This document shows positions 1-8,606 of a DNA stretch of 25,017 nucleotides, piece after piece (positions within the stretch are counted from its first letter, which is position 1; every line of letters starts with the position of its first letter). Both the position numbers and the translations under genes were made by a program. The stretch spans positions 1 through 25,017 of the forward strand of contig JARKQO010000305.1 in the NCBI GenBank assembly GCA_029974855.1. Direction: 5' to 3'. This stretch comes from Eubacteriales bacterium (GTDB lineage Bacteria > Bacillota_A > Clostridia > Christensenellales > Aristaeellaceae). The notes beneath the pieces are model-generated. The model had not been told where the DNA came from and searched no databases. It saw only the letters and a program-made list of their open reading frames with translations.

Positions 1-833
1 TCCACCCCCGTCTGCTCCGTCAGTTCGTTTTCCGGAATCAGCCCCACGGACAGCAGCAAGGTGTCGCAGTCAAAGCGGCGCTCAGACCCGGGAATGGGGT
101 TCCTGTTTTCGTCCACCCGGGCCACGGTCACTCCCTCCAGGCGCTCCCGGCCGTGAATATCCACCACGGTGTGGCTGAGCAAAAGGGGGATGTCGTAATC
201 ATGCAAACATTGCACGATGTTGCGGTTCAGGCCGCTGGAATAGGGCATCAGCTCCACGCAGGCCAGCACCTTGGCGCCCTGTAAGGTCATGCGCCGGGCC
301 ATGATCAGCCCGATATCCCCGCTGCCCAGAATCACCGCCCGCTTGCCGGGCATGTAGCCTTCCAGGTTCACGTATTTCTGGGCCGTGCCTGCGGAAAAGA
401 TGCCGGCGGGCCGGGTGCCCGGCGTGCCCAGGGCGCCCCGGGGCCGCTCCCGGCAGCCCATGGCCAGCACCACCGCCCCGGCCTGAAACAGCTGCAAGCC
501 CTTTTGCTTGCTGATGGCGGTGACAAAACGGTCCTCCGTAAGGCTCAGCACCGTGGTGCCCAGCCGCACCTCAATGCCCAGTTCCCGTACCCTGTCCACA
601 TCCCGCTGGGCATATTCCGGACCGGTAAGCTCCTCCTTGAAGCGGTGCAGCCCAAAGCCGTTGTGGATGCACTGGCGCAGAATGCCGCCCATCTCCGCCT
701 CCCGCTCCAGCACCAGCAGATTCTCTATCCCTGCCTCCCGGGCGGCGATGGCGGCGGCCAGCCCCGCGGGGCCAGCGCCAATCACCAGCACATCCACAGC
801 CTGTACTTGGTTTTGCAGTTCCTGGCTCAACAC
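1..833 (-). CDS. FAD-dependent oxidoreductase (pyridine nucleotide-disulfide type), 3' end cut by window edge
   Basis: The reverse strand reads from a GTG at 833 to the window edge without a stop, about 277 residues. The start is preceded by GGGGGAGG with 6 nt spacing and lies 1 nt after the stop of the upstream flavoprotein gene, so the two are probably translationally coupled. The N-terminus has a dinucleotide-binding GAGPAG motif, followed by [14 protein letters not shown]. That second motif is characteristic, from memory, of the flavoprotein that accompanies GlpA-like dehydrogenases in clostridial glycerol loci. A second Rossmann segment (GSGDIG) for NAD(P) follows at mid-length. It probably passes electrons between the GlpA-like partner and a pyridine nucleotide or other carrier; this is inference. 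A small DUF1667 protein often completes this trio in related loci and would lie outside the window. Confidence 0.85.
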   Translation of the reverse strand, partial: MLSQELQNQVQAVDVLVIGAGPAGLAAAIAAREAGIENLLVLEREAEMGGILRQCIHNGFGLHRFKEELTGPEYAQRDVDRVRELGIEVRLGTTVLSLTEDRFVTAISKQKGLQLFQAGAVVLAMGCRERPRGALGTPGTRPAGIFSAGTAQKYVNLEGYMPGKRAVILGSGDIGLIMARRMTLQGAKVLACVELMPYSSGLNRNIVQCLHDYDIPLLLSHTVVDIHGRERLEGVTVARVDENRNPIPGSERRFDCDTLLLSVGLIPENELTEQTGV

Positions 834-834
834 G

Positions 835-2295
835 TCAGTCCTCCCCCTTTGTACCGATGACGCCGGTCAGCAGCTGGCTACGGCCGCCGTTTTTGGTCAC
901 CTGGGTGGGGGATACCCCCAATTCTTCTGCTAGAATCTCCAAGACCCTGGGGCTGCAAAAGCCCCCCTGGCAGCGACCCATGCCCGCCCGAACCCGGCGC
1001 TTCACGCCGTCAAGGCTCCGGGCCCCCATGGGGCGGCGGATGGCGTCCCGGATCTCCGCCTCGGTTACCTGCTCGCACCGGCACACGATTTGCCCATAGT
1101 CCGGATTGCGCCGGAAAGCCGCCGCCTTCTCCTGAAGGGTCATGGCGGCAAAGGGCTTTTCAGGCTTGGGAAAGGGCTTCCAATGGGCCTTCTTTTTGAA
1201 CTTTTGCTCCTGTACCATAAGCTCGCAGAGCATTTCCGCAATGGCCGGGGCGGCGGTGAGCCCCGGGCTTTCAATGCCCACGGCCTCATAAGCGCCCTCT
1301 GCCCCCGCCACCTTGCCCACGATGAAGTCGTCGTCTTTTTCATGGGCCCGGATGCCCGCAAAGGTGGTGATCACCTGCCGCAGGCTGGCCTGGGGCCAGG
1401 TGAGCCGCGCCTTCTCGCTTACCAGCCTTAGCGCCTGCCGGGTGGTGGCCACATCCCAGCTGTCCTCCACATCCTGGGCCGAGGGGCCTATGAGCAGGTT
1501 GTCGTGGACCGTGGGGCTCACCAGCACGCCCTTGCCCATGTGGGTGGGAATCTGAAAAATGGTCCTGGTAAAGGGCAGCGGCCGGATATGATCCAGCAGG
1601 TAGTACTCGCCCTTGCGGGGGATGATGGTAAGGGTCTGGCTGCTGAGCCGGTTATGGAGCCTGGCGGCCTCCGGCCCCGCGCAGTTCACCAGGATTTTGG
1701 CCCGCATGGGGCCCCGGTTGGTGGAAAGGAGGAACTCATCCTCTTCTTGCCGGATGTCCAGCACTTCCGTATCCAGGCAGAACTCCACGCCGTTCAGCGC
1801 CGCGTGCTCCGCCAGGGCATAGGTCATTTCATAGGGGCTGGTGAGGCCGCTGGTTTTGGCGTGCAAGGCGCAGCAAACCTCCGGGTTCAGGTTGGGCTCC
1901 AGGGCCAGCGCCTGTTCCCGGTCCAGTAGCTCCAGCCCTTCCACGCCGTTGGCAAGGCCCTGGTCATGCAGCCGTTGGAGGGTTTCCAGGCCCTCCTCCT
2001 CCAGGGAGATCACCAGCGCCCCGGGCTGCGCATAGGGCACGCCCAATTCCTCAAACAGCGCCGGGGCCATCCGGGCCCCCCGCACGTTCAGCCTTGCCTT
2101 CAGGGAGCCTGGCTTGGCGTCAAACCCGGCGTGCAAAATGCCGCTGTTGGCCTTGCTGGCCCCCTCCGCCACATCGTATCCCCGCTCCACCACCGCGATT
2201 TCCGCCTCATAGGCGGACAGCAGCCTGGCCAGGCCGCAACCCACCACGCCGCCGCCGATGATGAGGATGTCCTTTGATATTGTCATTTCTTGCAT
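835..2295 (-). CDS. GlpA-like FAD-dependent dehydrogenase with C-terminal BFD-type [2Fe-2S] domain
   Basis: The 486-residue product has an N-terminal FAD-binding Rossmann motif [10 protein letters not shown] (about residues 12-21), a DAO-type oxidoreductase body, and a C-terminal BFD-like domain with four cysteines (C405, C407, C442, C447; CRC ... RCQGGFC) suited to a [2Fe-2S] cluster. This architecture is that of anaerobic glycerol-3-phosphate dehydrogenase GlpA and relatives acting on 2-hydroxyacids. With glycerol kinase in the same locus, glycerol 3-phosphate is a sensible substrate guess, but a related polyol phosphate or hydroxyacid is possible. An in-frame ATG nine bases downstream (2286) is an alternative start; neither has a strong Shine-Dalgarno. 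It follows the importer permease by 29 nt and is the penultimate visible gene of the operon. Confidence 0.85.
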   Translation of the reverse strand: MQEMTISKDILIIGGGVVGCGLARLLSAYEAEIAVVERGYDVAEGASKANSGILHAGFDAKPGSLKARLNVRGARMAPALFEELGVPYAQPGALVISLEEEGLETLQRLHDQGLANGVEGLELLDREQALALEPNLNPEVCCALHAKTSGLTSPYEMTYALAEHAALNGVEFCLDTEVLDIRQEEDEFLLSTNRGPMRAKILVNCAGPEAARLHNRLSSQTLTIIPRKGEYYLLDHIRPLPFTRTIFQIPTHMGKGVLVSPTVHDNLLIGPSAQDVEDSWDVATTRQALRLVSEKARLTWPQASLRQVITTFAGIRAHEKDDDFIVGKVAGAEGAYEAVGIESPGLTAAPAIAEMLCELMVQEQKFKKKAHWKPFPKPEKPFAAMTLQEKAAAFRRNPDYGQIVCRCEQVTEAEIRDAIRRPMGARSLDGVKRRVRAGMGRCQGGFCSPRVLEILAEELGVSPTQVTKNGGRSQLLTGVIGTKGED

Positions 2296-2324
2296 ATGTT
2301 ACGCTATCCCAATCCTACGCTATT

Positions 2325-3311
2325 TTATGCCCTTCCCGAACGCTTGCGGTCAATCAGCACCGCCAGGATGATAATACTGCCCTTGACCACCTGTTTGTAG
2401 AAGGCTTCCACCCCCAGAAGGTCCATGCCGTTGTTGATCACGCCGATCAGCAGCGCCCCCAGCACCATGCCCCCGACCTTTCCGATGCCGCCGGTAAAGC
2501 TGACGCCGCCGATGATGGCCCCGGCAATGGCGTCCAGCTCATAGCCCACGCCCATGGCAGGGGCGGCCGATTTCATGCGGCCCGCCAGCACGGTGCCCGC
2601 CAGGCCCACCAGCGCGCCCTCAAAGAGGTAGGCCTTGATCTTCACCATGTCCACGTGGATGCCGGCGGCCCGGGCGGCCTCCTCGTTGCTGCCCACGGCA
2701 TAGATGTAACGGCCCAGAGGGCGCTTCTCCATGATGAAATAGGACCAGAGGATCACCAAGGCGAAGATCAGCACAGGCCATGGAATGGGGCCCAAAGAGG
2801 CGGAGCCGAAATAATTGAACCCGGCGGGGAAGTTGCCCACAGGCATGCCGTGGGCGAAGATCAGCGCCAGCCCCCGGCAGATGGACATGGTGCCCATGGT
2901 GACGATAAAGGCCGGAATGCGCGCCTTGGCTACAATCAGGCCGTTGAACCCGCCCACGATGATGCCGGTGCCAATGCCAGCGGCAAAGCCCGCCGCAGGG
3001 TGAAGGTTCAAACCGCCCATGCCGCTGGAAACCGCCAGGCCCGCCAGAATGCCGGTGAGGGCGAAGGTGGAGCCAATGGCCAGATCGTTCTGGCCCATGA
3101 TGATCAGAATGCCCACCCCGATGGTGGCGATACCGATGCAGGAGATTTGCCGCAGCACGTTGATGATGTTGCTGGCGGTCATGAAATTGGGGCTCGCGAT
3201 GGTCAGCAAAATCACGATGATGATGAAGCCGATCAGGATCCCGTGATTGCTCAAAATCTTCTTGAAATCGATATGTTTCAGCCGGGTTGTCACATTCGCC
3301 TGAGGTTCCAT
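2325..3311 (-). CDS. Ribose-type sugar ABC transporter permease (RbsC family)
   Basis: The 328-residue membrane protein has the RbsC/AraH/MglC pattern: a hydrophobic N-terminal helix (GILIGFIIIVILLTIASPNF), the motif GVGILIIMGQNDLAIGS, many glycine-rich transmembrane segments, and the family ending VVKGSIIILAVLIDRKR. It forms the channel of a CUT2-type importer and would act as a dimer with the ATPase encoded upstream. The start lies 4 nt after the ATPase stop, so translation is coupled; the Shine-Dalgarno is weak. The substrate cannot be read from the sequence: this family carries pentoses, hexoses, inositol, erythritol and autoinducer-2. Confidence 0.92.
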   Translation of the reverse strand: MEPQANVTTRLKHIDFKKILSNHGILIGFIIIVILLTIASPNFMTASNIINVLRQISCIGIATIGVGILIIMGQNDLAIGSTFALTGILAGLAVSSGMGGLNLHPAAGFAAGIGTGIIVGGFNGLIVAKARIPAFIVTMGTMSICRGLALIFAHGMPVGNFPAGFNYFGSASLGPIPWPVLIFALVILWSYFIMEKRPLGRYIYAVGSNEEAARAAGIHVDMVKIKAYLFEGALVGLAGTVLAGRMKSAAPAMGVGYELDAIAGAIIGGVSFTGGIGKVGGMVLGALLIGVINNGMDLLGVEAFYKQVVKGSIIILAVLIDRKRSGRA

Positions 3312-3315
3312 GCGC

Positions 3316-4851
3316 TCACGCCCCCATTTTCGTCGTTTTTACGGCCAATTCCATGATTCGGCTCGCGGTGGCCTCCTCACGGCTCAGGATGCCGGTCATC
3401 ATGCCTTCGTGCAATACCAAAATGCGGTCGCTCATGCCCAAAATCTCCGGCAGCTCCGAGGAGACCATCAGCACGGCCTTTCCGGCGCAGGCCAGCTCGG
3501 ACATCAGCCGGTGGATCTCTGCCTTGGTTTTCACGTCGATGCCCCGGGTGGGTTCGTCCAGGATGATGATGTCCGGGCAGGCGTTCAGCACCCGGGATAC
3601 GGCCACCTTTTGCTGGTTTCCGCCTGAAAGGTCCTGGCAGACTTGCATGTCGCTGCTGCATTTGATCTCCAGCATCTTTTCGTATTCGCTGCAGTATTGC
3701 TTTTGCAGCTTTTTGCGGAGCATCGCCCCCTGCAGGCATTTTTGCATCGCGGACATCAAAATGTTGTCCCGAACGCTCAGCTTGAGGAATACCCCGCTCC
3801 TTTTCCGGTCCTCGGGAACCATGGCGATGCCCCTGCGGATGGCGTCCCCGGGAATCCGGTTGGTAATTCTTTCGCCCCGAAGCCACACCTCTCCTGCATC
3901 GGGTTTGCGGGTACCTACAATGGCCTCCATCAGCTCGGTCCGCCCCGCGCCCATCAGGCCGGAAACCCCCAAGATTTCGCCCTCGTGCAGGGTAAAGCTG
4001 ATATCCTCAAACTGACCTTTCACGGTCAGGTTTTTTACCTCCAGCAAAACGTCGCCGATCTTGCTTTCCTGCTTGGGGAACAGCTCGTTCACATCCCGGT
4101 CCACCATCATGCGGATCAGCTCTTTTTCCGAGACGTCCGCCACCTTGCCGGTGTGAATGAAGCGCCCGTCCCTAAGCACCGTTACGCTGTCGCAGACGCC
4201 AAAAATTTCCTCCATCTTGTGGGAGATGAACACGATGGCCTTGCCCCTGTCGCGCAGGGAGCGCACCATGCTCATCAGATACTCGATCTCGTTCTGGCTC
4301 AGGGCGGAGGTGGGCTCATCCATGATGATGATTTCCGCGTTCAGGGAGATGGCCTTCACAATCTCCACCAGCTGGTGCTTGGCCACCGTCATGTCCCGAA
4401 CCAAGGTCTTGGGGTCCAAATCCACCCCCAGCTCCGCCAGCAGCGCCTTGGAATCGCTGTACATTTTTTTGAAGTCCACGCAGCCGGTTTTGGTTCTGGG
4501 TTCCCTGCCCAGATAGATGTTCTCCATCACCGACATGGAGTTCACCTGGTTGAACTCCTGAAAAATCATGCTTACGCCCAGCTCCTGCATTTCCCGCACA
4601 GAGCCGGAGCGTATTTTCTGCCCCTTGTAGAGGATCTCGCCCTCATCCAGCGGGAACAGGCCGATCAAAATCTTCATCAGGGTGGATTTTCCCGCGCCGT
4701 TTTCACCCAGCAGCGCGTGCACCTCGCCCCGCCGCAAGGTGAGGCTTACATCGTTCAGCGCGTGGACGCCGCCAAAACGCTTGTGGATATGGTGCATCTC
4801 CAGAATCACTTCGCCGTGCGCTCCAGCGTTTGCTTCACCGTTCACAGGCAT
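3316..4851 (-). CDS. Ribose-type sugar ABC transporter ATP-binding protein (RbsA/MglA family)
   Basis: The protein is a tandem ABC ATPase of about 511 residues. The N-terminal half has Walker A GENGAGKST (about 49-57) and Walker B IIIMDEPTSALS. The C-terminal half has a degenerate Walker A (GLMGAGRTE), a clean LSGGNQQK signature and Walker B IIILDEPTRGID, which is the usual asymmetry of CUT2 ATPases. The open frame extends upstream to 4965, but that stretch holds an intergenic hairpin and encodes a low-complexity leader absent from the family. I chose ATG 4851 just after AGGAGG. The in-frame GTG at 4845, with 8 nt spacing from AGGAGG, is equally plausible. It energises uptake of the substrate delivered by the binding protein encoded upstream. 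Confidence 0.92.
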   Translation of the reverse strand: MPVNGEANAGAHGEVILEMHHIHKRFGGVHALNDVSLTLRRGEVHALLGENGAGKSTLMKILIGLFPLDEGEILYKGQKIRSGSVREMQELGVSMIFQEFNQVNSMSVMENIYLGREPRTKTGCVDFKKMYSDSKALLAELGVDLDPKTLVRDMTVAKHQLVEIVKAISLNAEIIIMDEPTSALSQNEIEYLMSMVRSLRDRGKAIVFISHKMEEIFGVCDSVTVLRDGRFIHTGKVADVSEKELIRMMVDRDVNELFPKQESKIGDVLLEVKNLTVKGQFEDISFTLHEGEILGVSGLMGAGRTELMEAIVGTRKPDAGEVWLRGERITNRIPGDAIRRGIAMVPEDRKRSGVFLKLSVRDNILMSAMQKCLQGAMLRKKLQKQYCSEYEKMLEIKCSSDMQVCQDLSGGNQQKVAVSRVLNACPDIIILDEPTRGIDVKTKAEIHRLMSELACAGKAVLMVSSELPEILGMSDRILVLHEGMMTGILSREEATASRIMELAVKTTKMGA

Positions 4852-4909
4852 CGCCTCCTGTATCGTCCCCGCCAAGGGGTTTTTGCCACATCTCTTCAGG
4901 GAAGTAGCG

Positions 4910-4945
4910 TTCCCGGGAGGAGAACGCCCCGCCGCCTCCCGGGAA
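4910..4945 (-). other. Intergenic mRNA hairpin between binding-protein and ATPase genes
   Basis: A perfect 11-bp inverted repeat (TTCCCGGGAGG at 4910-4920 and its complement at 4935-4945, 14-nt loop) lies between the stop of the sugar-binding protein gene and the start of the ATPase gene. No T-run follows on the minus strand, so it is not a standard Rho-independent terminator. Hairpins in this position often stabilise the upstream binding-protein mRNA so that it is made in excess over the membrane components; that role is inference. Confidence 0.6.
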
Positions 4946-4979
4946 ACTGTGCCGTCCGCCGACATGGAGTGAAGGTTGT

Positions 4980-5960
4980 TTAGAAATACTGGTTGGCCAG
5001 CTCGTTCCGGTCCTCGGCCATTTTGATATACTTGTCCACGTTCTCGGCCGTGCAGACCTCGTAGGGGATGATGTAGTCGGAGATTTCGATGCCCTTGGCG
5101 GCGTCGATGGCAAGCCGCAGGGAGTTGCTGCCCTGGCCCAGGCCATCCTGCCAGATGGAGTTGTCCACAACGCCTTCCTTGATCTTCTCCAGCACGGGCA
5201 TGTCGCAGTCCATACCGGCCAGCAGGACCTTTCCGCCCAAGCCGGCGTTTTCCACGGCGGTGATGGCGCCCACCAGGATGCAGTCCGCCATGGTGGCGAT
5301 AGCGTCGATCTGCTCATAGGTCTGGAGCCAGTTTTCCACCAGGCGCAGGGCTTCCTCACCGGACCAGTTGGCGGTGTCGTGGATCACCAGCTGCACGGAG
5401 GGATGCTCGCCCAGCACCTCATTGTAGCCCTGGGAACGGAACACCTGGGCGGAGTGACCCAGCACCGCGTCGATGTAGGCCACCTTCGCGTCCTCGGGAA
5501 GCACGGAAAGCAGGCGCTCCATCTGGAGCCGGCCGGCCTCTACGTCATCGGAGCCCACATGGGCCAGAACATTGGGGCTGTCGGATGTGGTGTTGATGGT
5601 GATGACGGGGATACCGGCTTCAAAGGCGGCGTCCACGGCAGCGGCGCTCTGCACCTTATCCACGGGGTTCAGGATGATCGCGTCCACCTTCTGGGCCACG
5701 AACGTTTCCACCTGGGTCAGCTGCTTCGCGGGATCGTCGTCCGCGAACACTACTTCCAGCTTCACGTCCGGGGCGCTTGCCTTCTGGTATTCGTACATGC
5801 CGCTGGTCATGTAGCGGACGAATCCGCTCTGGTTGCCTTGCATGCATGCCGCGATCACGATTTCGCTGTCGGACTTGGCAAAGGAGACGGCCGGGAGAAC
5901 CAGGACCAGGATCATCGTGAGGACTACCAGCAACGACATACTTTTCCGAAGCTTACTCAT
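4980..5960 (-). CDS. Ribose-type sugar ABC transporter substrate-binding protein
   Basis: The 326-residue protein starts with a signal peptide (charged n-region KLRK, hydrophobic core, SFA cleavage site near residue 28). No lipobox cysteine is present, which is unusual for a Gram-positive binding protein because these are normally lipid-anchored. The mature part is a type I periplasmic-binding fold of the RbsB/LacI class: IVIAACMQGNQSGFVRYM, VDAIILNPVD, GIPVITINT, HVGSDDVEAGR. AGGAGG lies upstream of the ATG with about 10 nt spacing. It delivers the substrate to the ATPase/permease pair encoded immediately downstream. An 80-nt gap separates it from the epimerase gene; no clear promoter was seen there. 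Confidence 0.92.
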   Translation of the reverse strand: MSKLRKSMSLLVVLTMILVLVLPAVSFAKSDSEIVIAACMQGNQSGFVRYMTSGMYEYQKASAPDVKLEVVFADDDPAKQLTQVETFVAQKVDAIILNPVDKVQSAAAVDAAFEAGIPVITINTTSDSPNVLAHVGSDDVEAGRLQMERLLSVLPEDAKVAYIDAVLGHSAQVFRSQGYNEVLGEHPSVQLVIHDTANWSGEEALRLVENWLQTYEQIDAIATMADCILVGAITAVENAGLGGKVLLAGMDCDMPVLEKIKEGVVDNSIWQDGLGQGSNSLRLAIDAAKGIEISDYIIPYEVCTAENVDKYIKMAEDRNELANQYF

Positions 5961-6039
5961 GGAATGGATACCCTCCTTTTTTTGATCGCTTGGGGTGGAG
6001 TGGGATGGGGCGTTCTACGGCAGGAACGGCAGTGATGGT

Positions 6040-7008
6040 CTATTGTGAATTGCCCTTGTGGGGCAATGCCGCCGAAAAGATTTCCACGCTGCGCCGGATT
6101 CCTTCGATCAGGGGGGTTCTGGGAATGGGTCCGATGGCTTTTTCCAGCTCTCCGGTATCCCGGTGGCAGGGAAAGGGCAGGGGGTTGTTCACGTAGGTGA
6201 TGCGGCCCTTGGCCTGGGGCGCCACCTCCTCAATGGTTGCTACAATCCGGTCCATGGGCACCGCGCCCCCGCCCAGGTTGTACGCCTGGGCGCCCTGGGC
6301 CCCGGGCAGGTCCGCCGCCGCGATGAAGGCCTTGGCAGCGTCGTCGGCATATTGGAACTCTGCGGCTCCGCCATAGGAAATCTCGTAGGATTCCCCGCGC
6401 ACCGCCGCCTTGATGGCCGCCGTGGGGGTGGAGGTCATGCCCTGGTCCCGCAGAGGGCCGTACACCACAAAGGGCCGGATTCCGATGCTGGAGATGCCCG
6501 CCTCGGCGTAATATACCTTGGCCGCCCATTCGTTGTCCTGCTTGTACACGCCGTACAAAGAGCGGGGGATCAGGGGGGAATCGTGGCCGAAGGCTCCCTG
6601 GGGGTAGTCCTCACGGCTGCCGTACACAGCGGTGCTGCTGGAGTACACCACATGGCGCAGCCCGGCGGCCCGGGCCGCTTCAAACAGGTTGATGGTGCCT
6701 TCCACGTTCACCCGGGCCCCCAAGGAGGGGTTGGCCCGGCAAAAGGGCAGCTGCAGCGCAGCCAGGTGGATGATCCTTTGGGCCCCGCTGAGGGAAACCG
6801 CCGCCCGCATCAGATCCGGGTTGGTGATATCGCCGGGGATGACGCATACCTTCTCCAGGTCCTCCTGGGACATGATCAGGCGAAGCTTTTGCAGCTTTTC
6901 GGGGTGGGGCATCAGGGCGAACACCTTGTGGCCCGCCTGGACCAGGTTTTTCACCACCCAGCCGCCGATGCACCCGCTGGCCCCAGTCACAAAGTACGTC
7001 TCTGGCAT
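6040..7008 (-). CDS. NAD-dependent epimerase/dehydratase (extended SDR)
   Basis: The 322-residue protein has the extended-SDR nucleotide motif TGASGCIG (8-15), a VVYSSSTAVYG segment carrying the catalytic Ser/Thr (about 123-126), and the catalytic pair Y152/K156 (YGVYK). Members act on nucleotide sugars, free sugars or sugar acids as epimerases, dehydratases or dehydrogenases. In a catabolic operon beside a sugar importer, C-epimerisation or oxidation of the imported compound is the likeliest job, not envelope sugar synthesis; this is inference from context. GGAGG with 8 nt spacing supports the start. It begins directly after the stop codon of the GntR gene with no gap. Confidence 0.88.
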   Translation of the reverse strand: MPETYFVTGASGCIGGWVVKNLVQAGHKVFALMPHPEKLQKLRLIMSQEDLEKVCVIPGDITNPDLMRAAVSLSGAQRIIHLAALQLPFCRANPSLGARVNVEGTINLFEAARAAGLRHVVYSSSTAVYGSREDYPQGAFGHDSPLIPRSLYGVYKQDNEWAAKVYYAEAGISSIGIRPFVVYGPLRDQGMTSTPTAAIKAAVRGESYEISYGGAAEFQYADDAAKAFIAAADLPGAQGAQAYNLGGGAVPMDRIVATIEEVAPQAKGRITYVNNPLPFPCHRDTGELEKAIGPIPRTPLIEGIRRSVEIFSAALPHKGNSQ

Positions 7009-7734
7009 TTATGCGTCCTCCACTTCTGCCAGGAATGCTTTTTCCACGTTGGCGATGTGCTGCTCCATCGCCTGTCCGGCGGCGTCCGGGTCCCGCTTTC
7101 GTAACGCTTCGTAGATCTTCCTGTGGTCCTGGATGGTATTCTTGCGGATGTTGGGCCTGGCGTTGCTTCGTTCCCGCATCAGCAGCACCAGCTTGTTGAT
7201 GGATTGCATGAACACGGGCATGACCCGGTTGTTGGCCGCCTTGAGGATGATGTCGTGCAGCTCCAAATCCAGCTGGTAGAAGGCCTCCGGGTCATCGCTG
7301 TGCTCCGCGGCCCTGGAGATGTTTTGCTCAATGGAGGCCAGCTCCTCCTCCGTGATGCAGGCGGCGGCCATGCGGGCCAGGCTGCCCTCCAGGGCCCGCC
7401 GGGCCTCGTACAGATCGTGGTAGAGGCTGGAGTCCAGATGAAAGACGATGTCCAGATGCTCCACGATGTTCTGGGGCTCCAGGCTGCGCACGTAGGCCCC
7501 CGCCCCCTGGCGGATGTCGATGATGTTCATGACCTGGAGGGCTTTGAGCGCCTCCCGGAGCACCGGCCTGCTGACCCCGAAGATCTCGCAGAGCTCCCGC
7601 TCCGGCGGCAGCTTGTCGCCGGGCTGCAAGCTGCGCTGGCCAATCAGGCTTACCACATTCTGGACGATGAGCTCGGTGGTGCTGGCTCTTTTGACGTTGC
7701 CAAAGTTGTATTGGCCGTTGGCTGTCGTATTCAT
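7009..7734 (-). CDS. GntR-family transcriptional regulator, FadR/FCD subfamily
   Basis: The 241-residue protein has an N-terminal winged helix-turn-helix (about 17-85; LPPERELCEIFGVSRPVLREALKAL, then RQGAGAYV) and a C-terminal all-helical FCD domain. The FCD metal/ligand residues appear intact: Asp and His in LDLELHD, then His in DHRKIYEAL and EQHIANVEK. FCD regulators usually bind small carboxylates or sugar acids and repress their own catabolic operon. The gene sits inside the operon it probably controls. Its ATG overlaps the SDR stop (ATGA), so it is made by translational coupling. The inverted repeat at 12314-12367, covering the operon promoter, is a candidate operator. Confidence 0.92.
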   Translation of the reverse strand: MNTTANGQYNFGNVKRASTTELIVQNVVSLIGQRSLQPGDKLPPERELCEIFGVSRPVLREALKALQVMNIIDIRQGAGAYVRSLEPQNIVEHLDIVFHLDSSLYHDLYEARRALEGSLARMAAACITEEELASIEQNISRAAEHSDDPEAFYQLDLELHDIILKAANNRVMPVFMQSINKLVLLMRERSNARPNIRKNTIQDHRKIYEALRKRDPDAAGQAMEQHIANVEKAFLAEVEDA

Positions 7735-8501
7735 TTCGCCACCCAGCCGCAGTCCACCAGCAAGTCGGAGCCGGTGACAAAGGAAGCGGCGTCACTGGCC
7801 AGGAAGCAGATGGCCTCGGCGATTTCGGAGGGGTCCGCCCAGCGGTTGAAGGCCTGCTCCGCCTCCCGGAGCTTCTTGACATCCTCAAAGGGCATGCCTG
7901 TGCGGGTGGATTCCAGCTGGATATCCCCACGGAGCATGGGGGTGTCCACAGAGCCGGGGCTGACGGAGTTGACCCGGATGTGGTAGTCCGCCAGTTCCCA
8001 GGCCACGGCACGGGTAAAGGCGATGACCGCGCCCTTGGTGGCCCCGTATACCGCGTGCTGGGTCTGGCCCACATGGCCGGAAACGGACCCCAGGTTCACG
8101 ATGGAGCCGGACCGCTGCCTTTTCATAATGGGCAGCGCGTATTTGTGGCACAGGAAGGTTCCGCCGATGTTGACGGCAGCCACCTTGGCAAACTCCTCAA
8201 AGGAGGTGTCCTCCAAGGGCTTCACCACAACGATGCCCGCGTTGCAGTTCAGCACGTCGATGCGCCCGTAGCGCTTCTCGGTCTCCTGGATAAAGGCCGC
8301 CACATCGGCGTCGCTGGCCACGTCCCCCTGGAAGTCGAGGCATTCATGGCCGTCCTTGCGCAGGTCCTGGCCCACATCGTGAATGGCCGGATTCACATCC
8401 ATGATGGCAGTGGTATAGCCCTCCTTGGCGAATTTGTATGCCGCCGCGCGCCCGATTCCGCTGGCCGCGCCGGTGATCACCGCTACTTTCTTCTGGTTCA
8501 T
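7731..8501 (-). CDS. SDR-family NAD(P)-dependent oxidoreductase
   Basis: This 256-residue classical short-chain dehydrogenase has TGAASGIG (about 10-17), NCNAG (about 85-89), active-site serine in GSVSG (about 138-142) and the YxxxK pair Y152/K156 (YGATK). The C-terminus (ITGSDLLVDCGWVAK) fits the glucose 1-dehydrogenase/3-oxoacyl reductase branch. It probably oxidises a hydroxyl of the substrate or of a sugar-acid intermediate and could supply the beta-keto acid needed by the upstream BKACE enzyme; that link is inference. It overlaps the GntR gene by 4 nt. Its Shine-Dalgarno region is embedded in a 7-bp hairpin (8507-8524). Confidence 0.9.
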   Translation of the reverse strand: MNQKKVAVITGAASGIGRAAAYKFAKEGYTTAIMDVNPAIHDVGQDLRKDGHECLDFQGDVASDADVAAFIQETEKRYGRIDVLNCNAGIVVVKPLEDTSFEEFAKVAAVNIGGTFLCHKYALPIMKRQRSGSIVNLGSVSGHVGQTQHAVYGATKGAVIAFTRAVAWELADYHIRVNSVSPGSVDTPMLRGDIQLESTRTGMPFEDVKKLREAEQAFNRWADPSEIAEAICFLASDAASFVTGSDLLVDCGWVAK

Positions 8502-8506
8502 GGCTC

Positions 8507-8524
8507 CCGGGGCTCCTGCCCCGG
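8507..8524 (-). other. Hairpin at the ribosome-binding region of the SDR gene
   Basis: A perfect 7-bp stem CCGGGGC/GCCCCGG with a 4-nt loop lies 5 nt upstream of the ATG at 8501. On the minus strand the loop reads AGGA and the 3' arm runs into GGGAG, so the only Shine-Dalgarno-like bases are in the loop or against the stem. It may lower or regulate translation of the SDR gene relative to its neighbours. Confidence 0.45.
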
Positions 8525-8565
8525 AGTCACCTCCCGTTCTTGTATTCGTGTTCCCGGTGGGGGAT

Positions 8566-8593
8566 GGCCCCCCGCCCGGCGGGCGGGGGAGCC
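8566..8593 (-). other. GC-rich intergenic hairpin after the BKACE gene
   Basis: A 9-bp perfect stem (CCCCCGCCC at 8569-8577, complement at 8581-8589, 3-nt loop) extends by three more pairs across a one-base bulge. It lies just beyond the BKACE stop codon. There is no T-run in the downstream direction, so it is more likely an mRNA 3'-end stabiliser or processing boundary than a Rho-independent terminator. Confidence 0.45.
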
Positions 8594-8606
8594 TACGCCC
8601 CTTGCC

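Noticed and set aside
4852..4965. N-terminal extension of the sugar ABC ATPase
   Set aside because: It crosses a perfect intergenic hairpin and is unlike the family N-terminus, while AGGAGG sits just before 4851.
3643..4983. A 446-codon plus-strand open frame over the ATPase gene
   Set aside because: Antisense to a tandem ABC ATPase with all expected motifs; composition is typical of a shadow frame.
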